A stretch of 64,000 nucleotides of DNA, taken from Natrinema sp031626495 (GTDB lineage Archaea > Halobacteriota > Halobacteria > Halobacteriales > Natrialbaceae). Shown here piece by piece: positions 60,946 to 64,000 of the stretch; position 1 is the stretch's first letter; each line of letters starts with the position of its first letter. Location: contig NZ_JAMQOJ010000006.1 in assembly GCF_031626495.1 (NCBI RefSeq), positions 310,001 through 374,000 of the forward strand. The letters run 5' to 3'. Made by a program: the position numbers and the translations under genes. Under the pieces are notes generated by a model that did no database searches, was not told where the DNA came from, and saw nothing but the letters and a program-made list of their open reading frames with translations.

Positions 60946-61830
60946 TCACACCATCCGAGCGCGAAGTCGCGATGCGAGCGCGTCGGTCATCACCACGAGC
61001 GCGAACACCGCGGCGATCGCCGTAGCGAGCTTCTGATACTGTAACCGCTGAATTGAGATAACGAGGTAGTAACCGACCCCGCCGGCGCCGACGAAACCGA
61101 GTATCGTCGCCGAGCGGATGGTACATTCCCACCTGTAGAGCGTGTACGATGCCGCCGTCGCCGAGATTTGCGGGACCATACCGTGACAGACGGCCTGGAA
61201 CCGCGTCGCCCCGCTCGACGCGACCGCTTCGGTCGTCATCGGATCCGTGTCCTCGAGGAAGTCCGCGTACAGTTTACCGAGCACGCCCGTATTGTGAACC
61301 CCGAGAGCGAGCGCGCCGGCGAACGGTCCCAGTCCCACGGCGGTGACGAAGAGAAATCCCCAGACGAGGCCGGGGACCGATCGGAGAAAACTCAACAACA
61401 GTCTGGCGCCGCGATAGAGGGCGTGTCCGAGCGCGATTCGCGAGGCTGACTCACTGGCGTACAGCGGTCCCTGATGTGTCACGGTCGATGCGCTCGCGAG
61501 CGCGAGCGGGATCGCGAAGACGACCGCCAGTGAGGTGCCGACGATACTGATCGCGAGCGTCTCGACGATTGCCCACAGCAATCCACCTCGGAGGGATCGA
61601 CCGAGCAGGAAATCGCGGCTGATGTCAGGCGGATATCCTTCGGTGACGAGCATCCACATCTGGCCGCGCGCATCCGATGACAGCAGCAGGAACGGATCGA
61701 CCCCGACGATCCACCCGGCCACTGCGAGGATGACCGTCGCCGCGAATACGCGCGATAGCGATCGTTTCGAGAGAAACGTACGACTACCGCGTGGATCGAT
61801 CCCAGCGTACCGTCGAGTATCTTCGGTCAT
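60946..61830 (-). CDS. PhnE-like ABC transporter permease
   Basis: 294 residues from MTEDTRRYAGIDPRGSRTFL. Six helices. The binding-protein-dependent permease EAA-type loop is ATRFQAVCHGMVPQISATAA, and FVGAGGVGYYLVISIQRLQY is the PhnE-like end. Relatives carry phosphonate or phosphite. No ATPase or binding-protein gene lies beside it in the window, so it is an orphan here. npdG is upstream on the same strand. Confidence 0.75.
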   Translation of the reverse strand: MTEDTRRYAGIDPRGSRTFLSKRSLSRVFAATVILAVAGWIVGVDPFLLLSSDARGQMWMLVTEGYPPDISRDFLLGRSLRGGLLWAIVETLAISIVGTSLAVVFAIPLALASASTVTHQGPLYASESASRIALGHALYRGARLLLSFLRSVPGLVWGFLFVTAVGLGPFAGALALGVHNTGVLGKLYADFLEDTDPMTTEAVASSGATRFQAVCHGMVPQISATAASYTLYRWECTIRSATILGFVGAGGVGYYLVISIQRLQYQKLATAIAAVFALVVMTDALASRLRARMV

Positions 61831-61967
61831 GGGTATCGTCTCTGACGCGTGATATCCCGATATCCGGATAGAACGGGGCAGCAGATGCCCTCGATTCAAC
61901 GATGGATCGCAGTTGATTGTTTCACCGAACGAGTGATCCAGCTCGGGATAGGGTTCGTCCTCGTTCG

Positions 61968-62636
61968 TCACTCGAACCGAACGCCGATGTCGTGCATACC
62001 GTCGTTGTTCATCGCGAGGTTGATCAGAAGCGGCGTCACGCTCTCGACGACGCCGGTGTTCGCGAGCGGGCCGCCGTCGAGCGCTCGGAGGCCGTCGATG
62101 TCCTCGGCCAGCGCCGTGACCGTCTGCTTCGCCTCGCTATCGTCACCGGTAACGACGACGTCGGCCTCGAGCTCGTTCTCGAGGTCGCTGAGCGCGCCCG
62201 CAGCGAGGTTCTGGAACGCGCTCACGACCGGTACGTCGTCGGGGGCCGCGCGATCGATTACTTCGGCGACGGAGCCCGTTTCGGGCGGATCGTAGTGAAA
62301 GCCGCTCGCGTCACGCGACATCTGGACCGCCGGACTGACGAGTACGTCGTCCTCGCCCAGAACGGGCGCGACCGTCTCGACCGTCTGAGGCGCGTATTCG
62401 GGCGGAACGCTGACGACGACGACTTCGGCGGAATCGGCGGCCGTCTCGTTGCTATAGCCGGCGATGTCGGGAGTGACGCCGGTCTGTTTCAGTGCCGAGT
62501 AGTATTCGTTCGCCTTCTGCTCGGCCTTGTCGGCGTCCCGCGATCCGATGACGACCGAGTGATCGCTGTCCCGCGCCCAGCGCAGCGCGAGTCCCTGACC
62601 GATATCACCAGTACCTCCGAGGAGTGCAATCTCCAT
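61968..62636 (-). CDS. npdG: NADPH-dependent F420 reductase (Fno/NpdG type)
   Basis: 222 residues from MEIALLGGTGDIGQGLALRW. The N-terminal dinucleotide-binding GGTGDIGQG fold with VVIGSRDADKAEQKANEY, then VVVVSVPPEYAPQTVETVAP, and a C-terminal F420-contact region with VSAFQNLAAGALSDLENELE and GPLANTGVVESVTPLLINLA. It passes hydride between NADPH and F420. Upstream in-frame residues are not conserved-looking, so the ATG at 62636 is chosen. With cofG and cofH it completes an F420 supply and recycling set. Confidence 0.92.
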   Translation of the reverse strand: MEIALLGGTGDIGQGLALRWARDSDHSVVIGSRDADKAEQKANEYYSALKQTGVTPDIAGYSNETAADSAEVVVVSVPPEYAPQTVETVAPVLGEDDVLVSPAVQMSRDASGFHYDPPETGSVAEVIDRAAPDDVPVVSAFQNLAAGALSDLENELEADVVVTGDDSEAKQTVTALAEDIDGLRALDGGPLANTGVVESVTPLLINLAMNNDGMHDIGVRFE

Positions 62637-62936
62637 ACAGTGACGATGCAGAGTGACCTTCAAAACTGTATTCGTCACACAGCGCTCAAACAAATCGGAA
62701 ACAGGGCCTTCACTGCCACATCTCTGTGCCAACAGACGATTCGACGGTTGCCGAACCGGATCTCGGACGGCGTGGGACGCCGCATCCGTTCAACGAGTCT
62801 GGCCAGTCGGCTCGCTGGTTCTGGGCCGTCTCGGGCCGGGGTTGAGGCAGTCACCCATAGATATATGTGTTACTGTCTCGCATTCTACAGTCACGACGTG
62901 CGTGTGCGAGAGGCACACCTGCATGGAGGGATTTCC
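62637..62936. other. Promoter region between npdG and the xanthine dehydrogenase genes
   Basis: An AT-rich ATAGATATATGTGTTAC segment at about 62,859-62,876 fits a promoter for the downstream operon. No other gene seen. Confidence 0.4.
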
Positions 62937-63482
62937 GTGGAAATCGAACTAACGATCAACGATGAACCGACGACTGTGACGGTCGAATCGGACGACGACC
63001 TGGCGACGGTACTGCGACGGAACGGGTACACGGGCGTGAAGTGTGGCTGCGATAGTGGCGTCTGTGGCGCATCGAAAGTGTTCGTCGACGGCGAAGTGAA
63101 GATGGCCTGCGGCGTGAACGCTCAGAGCGCCGACGGTGCAGAGGTCGAGACGATCGAGGCACTCGGGACGCAAGACGACCTCCATCCGATTCAGGAGGCG
63201 TTCGTCGACCACTTCGCCGTCCAATGTGGTTTCTGTATTCCCGGCATGATAATCGAGGCCAAATCGCTCCTCGAGACCAATCCCGATCCGACCGAAGCCG
63301 AGGTACGCCAGGCCATCGACGACAACCTCTGCCGGTGTACCGGGTATCAGAAGCCCGTCGAGGCGATTCTCGACGCCGCCGACCGAATGCGCGGCGATCG
63401 ATCGGTCGCGGCTGACGGCGGCTCACGGATTGATTCACGCCGACCCGACGACACTGCTTACGACGGTGATTCCAATGAGTGA
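62937..63482 (+). CDS. Xanthine dehydrogenase/CO dehydrogenase-type 2Fe-2S subunit
   Basis: 181 residues from the GTG (VEIELTINDEPTTVTVESDD). A GGAGGG sits about six bases before it, a rare clear ribosome-binding site. The plant-ferredoxin cluster is CGCDSGVCGAS (about 38-46) with a later Cys in MACGVNA; the second 2Fe-2S cluster is CGFCIPGM ... LCRCTGYQKP. The last 25 residues are an acidic tail. It passes electrons from the molybdenum site. It overlaps the large-subunit gene by eight bases. Confidence 0.9.
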   Translation: MEIELTINDEPTTVTVESDDDLATVLRRNGYTGVKCGCDSGVCGASKVFVDGEVKMACGVNAQSADGAEVETIEALGTQDDLHPIQEAFVDHFAVQCGFCIPGMIIEAKSLLETNPDPTEAEVRQAIDDNLCRCTGYQKPVEAILDAADRMRGDRSVAADGGSRIDSRRPDDTAYDGDSNE

Positions 63483-64000
63483 CGACTCGAACGACCCGCA
63501 GACGGACGGTGGCACCGCGTCGAAGCCGACCTCGGAAGAGCCACAGGAGTTCGAAGAACACCCCCTCGAGTGGGACGAACCGGCGAACAACAATAAGGCT
63601 CCGGGGGAGCGAAAGAGCGTTTCTCAGCCGGCCGAAAAGTTCGACGATCGAAAGCTCGTCACTGGTCAGGCCAAGTACACAGCGGACTACGAAGAACGGT
63701 TCCCGGATCTCGCTCACGCTGCGGTCGTCCGCAGCGAGGTTCCACACGGCCGCGTGACTGCCATCGACACGACCGAGGCCGAGGAAACGGACGGTGTCTA
63801 CGCCGTTCTCACACCGTGGTCCGACGCCGTGCCGGACGCGAAGTACACGAGCGCCGGTCAGTCATACCCCGAACCGAGCCCGTGGGACATGAACGTGCTC
63901 AACGAGCACGTCCGCTACGTCGGCGATCCGATCGCAGCGGTCGCGGCCGAAGACGCGACCACCGCTGCGGCCGCGGCCGAATCCATCGAGGTCGAGTACG
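63475..64000 (+). CDS. Molybdopterin large subunit of xanthine dehydrogenase family, 3' end outside window
   Basis: At least 175 residues. After an acidic leader the sequence shows the start of the aldehyde oxidase/xanthine dehydrogenase a/b hammerhead domain: KLVTGQAKYTADYEERFPDL, AHAAVVRSEVPHGRVTAIDT, and HVRYVGDPIAAVAAEDATTA with the typical G-x-P-V/I-A-A. The molybdenum-binding part lies beyond the window, so the substrate (purine, nicotinate, CO or other) cannot be judged. Confidence 0.88.
   Translation, partial: MSDDSNDPQTDGGTASKPTSEEPQEFEEHPLEWDEPANNNKAPGERKSVSQPAEKFDDRKLVTGQAKYTADYEERFPDLAHAAVVRSEVPHGRVTAIDTTEAEETDGVYAVLTPWSDAVPDAKYTSAGQSYPEPSPWDMNVLNEHVRYVGDPIAAVAAEDATTAAAAAESIEVEY

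Noticed and set aside
61917..62936. In-frame upstream extension of the 2Fe-2S subunit gene
   Set aside because: It runs antisense through npdG and across the promoter; the GTG at 62937 has a clear ribosome-binding site and begins the ferredoxin domain.

Overview
The window reads as haloarchaeal DNA: GC-rich codons, strongly acidic proteins, very few Shine-Dalgarno sites, Orc1/Cdc6 replication initiation, coenzyme F420 genes, IS200/IS605-type TnpA/TnpB elements, Tat-exported proteins and the archaeal cell-shape pair RdfA/SMC-like protein. The mixture of a plasmid-style origin (orc1 plus parA), many insertion-sequence scars, truncated genes and catabolic genes suggests a megaplasmid, or an integrated or secondary-origin region of a chromosome, in a member of Halobacteria (Natrialbaceae-like gene content; this placement is inference).

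Region 1 (1-24,000) is a patchwork of accessory genes: a partial nucleotidyltransferase, membrane proteases (DUF3267, two CPBP proteins), an ApbE/TSP3/ferric-reductase-like redox operon, a DoxX-MFS operon, AzlCD, a DsbA/FrnE-type oxidoreductase, a GAP-family transporter, AI-2E and Na+/H+ antiporter genes, DUF1254/DUF1214 proteins, an MFS pump and a UspA protein. Between them lie decayed fragments (VOC, LiaF-like, SulP/STAS, urease beta, DUF1214, TnpB, transposase) and a recurrent 29-bp palindromic element. One copy of that element is split by a 138-bp MITE with an 11-bp target duplication.

Region 2 (24,100-33,000) is a replication and partition module. An orc1/cdc6 gene is flanked by nine copies of a 20-21 bp iteron (five before, four after). 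Upstream are two long TTAACCAACAC inverted repeats. Downstream are a complete IS605-type element (tnpA/tnpB), several arrays of 9-bp ATAGGT-type repeats, a parA gene, an overlapping partner gene and a convergent winged-helix regulator.

Region 3 (33,000-43,500) carries a Tat-exported DUF1330 protein, a TnpB remnant, an RNase HI-like gene, an amidohydrolase, phosphoenolpyruvate carboxylase, a second IS605-type element with divergent tnpA and tnpB, and two unassigned DNA-binding-like proteins.

Region 4 (44,700-64,000) is the most coherent and interesting part. Deazaflavin (F420 precursor) synthesis genes cofG and cofH, an F420:NADPH oxidoreductase (npdG) and an F420-type LLM oxidoreductase are interleaved with a full set of cyclic-ureide/purine catabolic enzymes: an SsnA-like aminohydrolase, a hydantoinase/dihydropyrimidinase, an N-acyl-D-amino-acid deacylase, an N-carbamoyl amidase and a xanthine-dehydrogenase-type 2Fe-2S/molybdopterin pair. 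A NAD kinase-inositol monophosphatase fusion, a threonine-synthase-like PLP enzyme and an orphan PhnE-like permease sit among them. I infer an F420-linked N-heterocycle degradation island carrying its own cofactor supply. The rdfA/SMC-like pair sits inside it, with a duplicated palindromic operator upstream.
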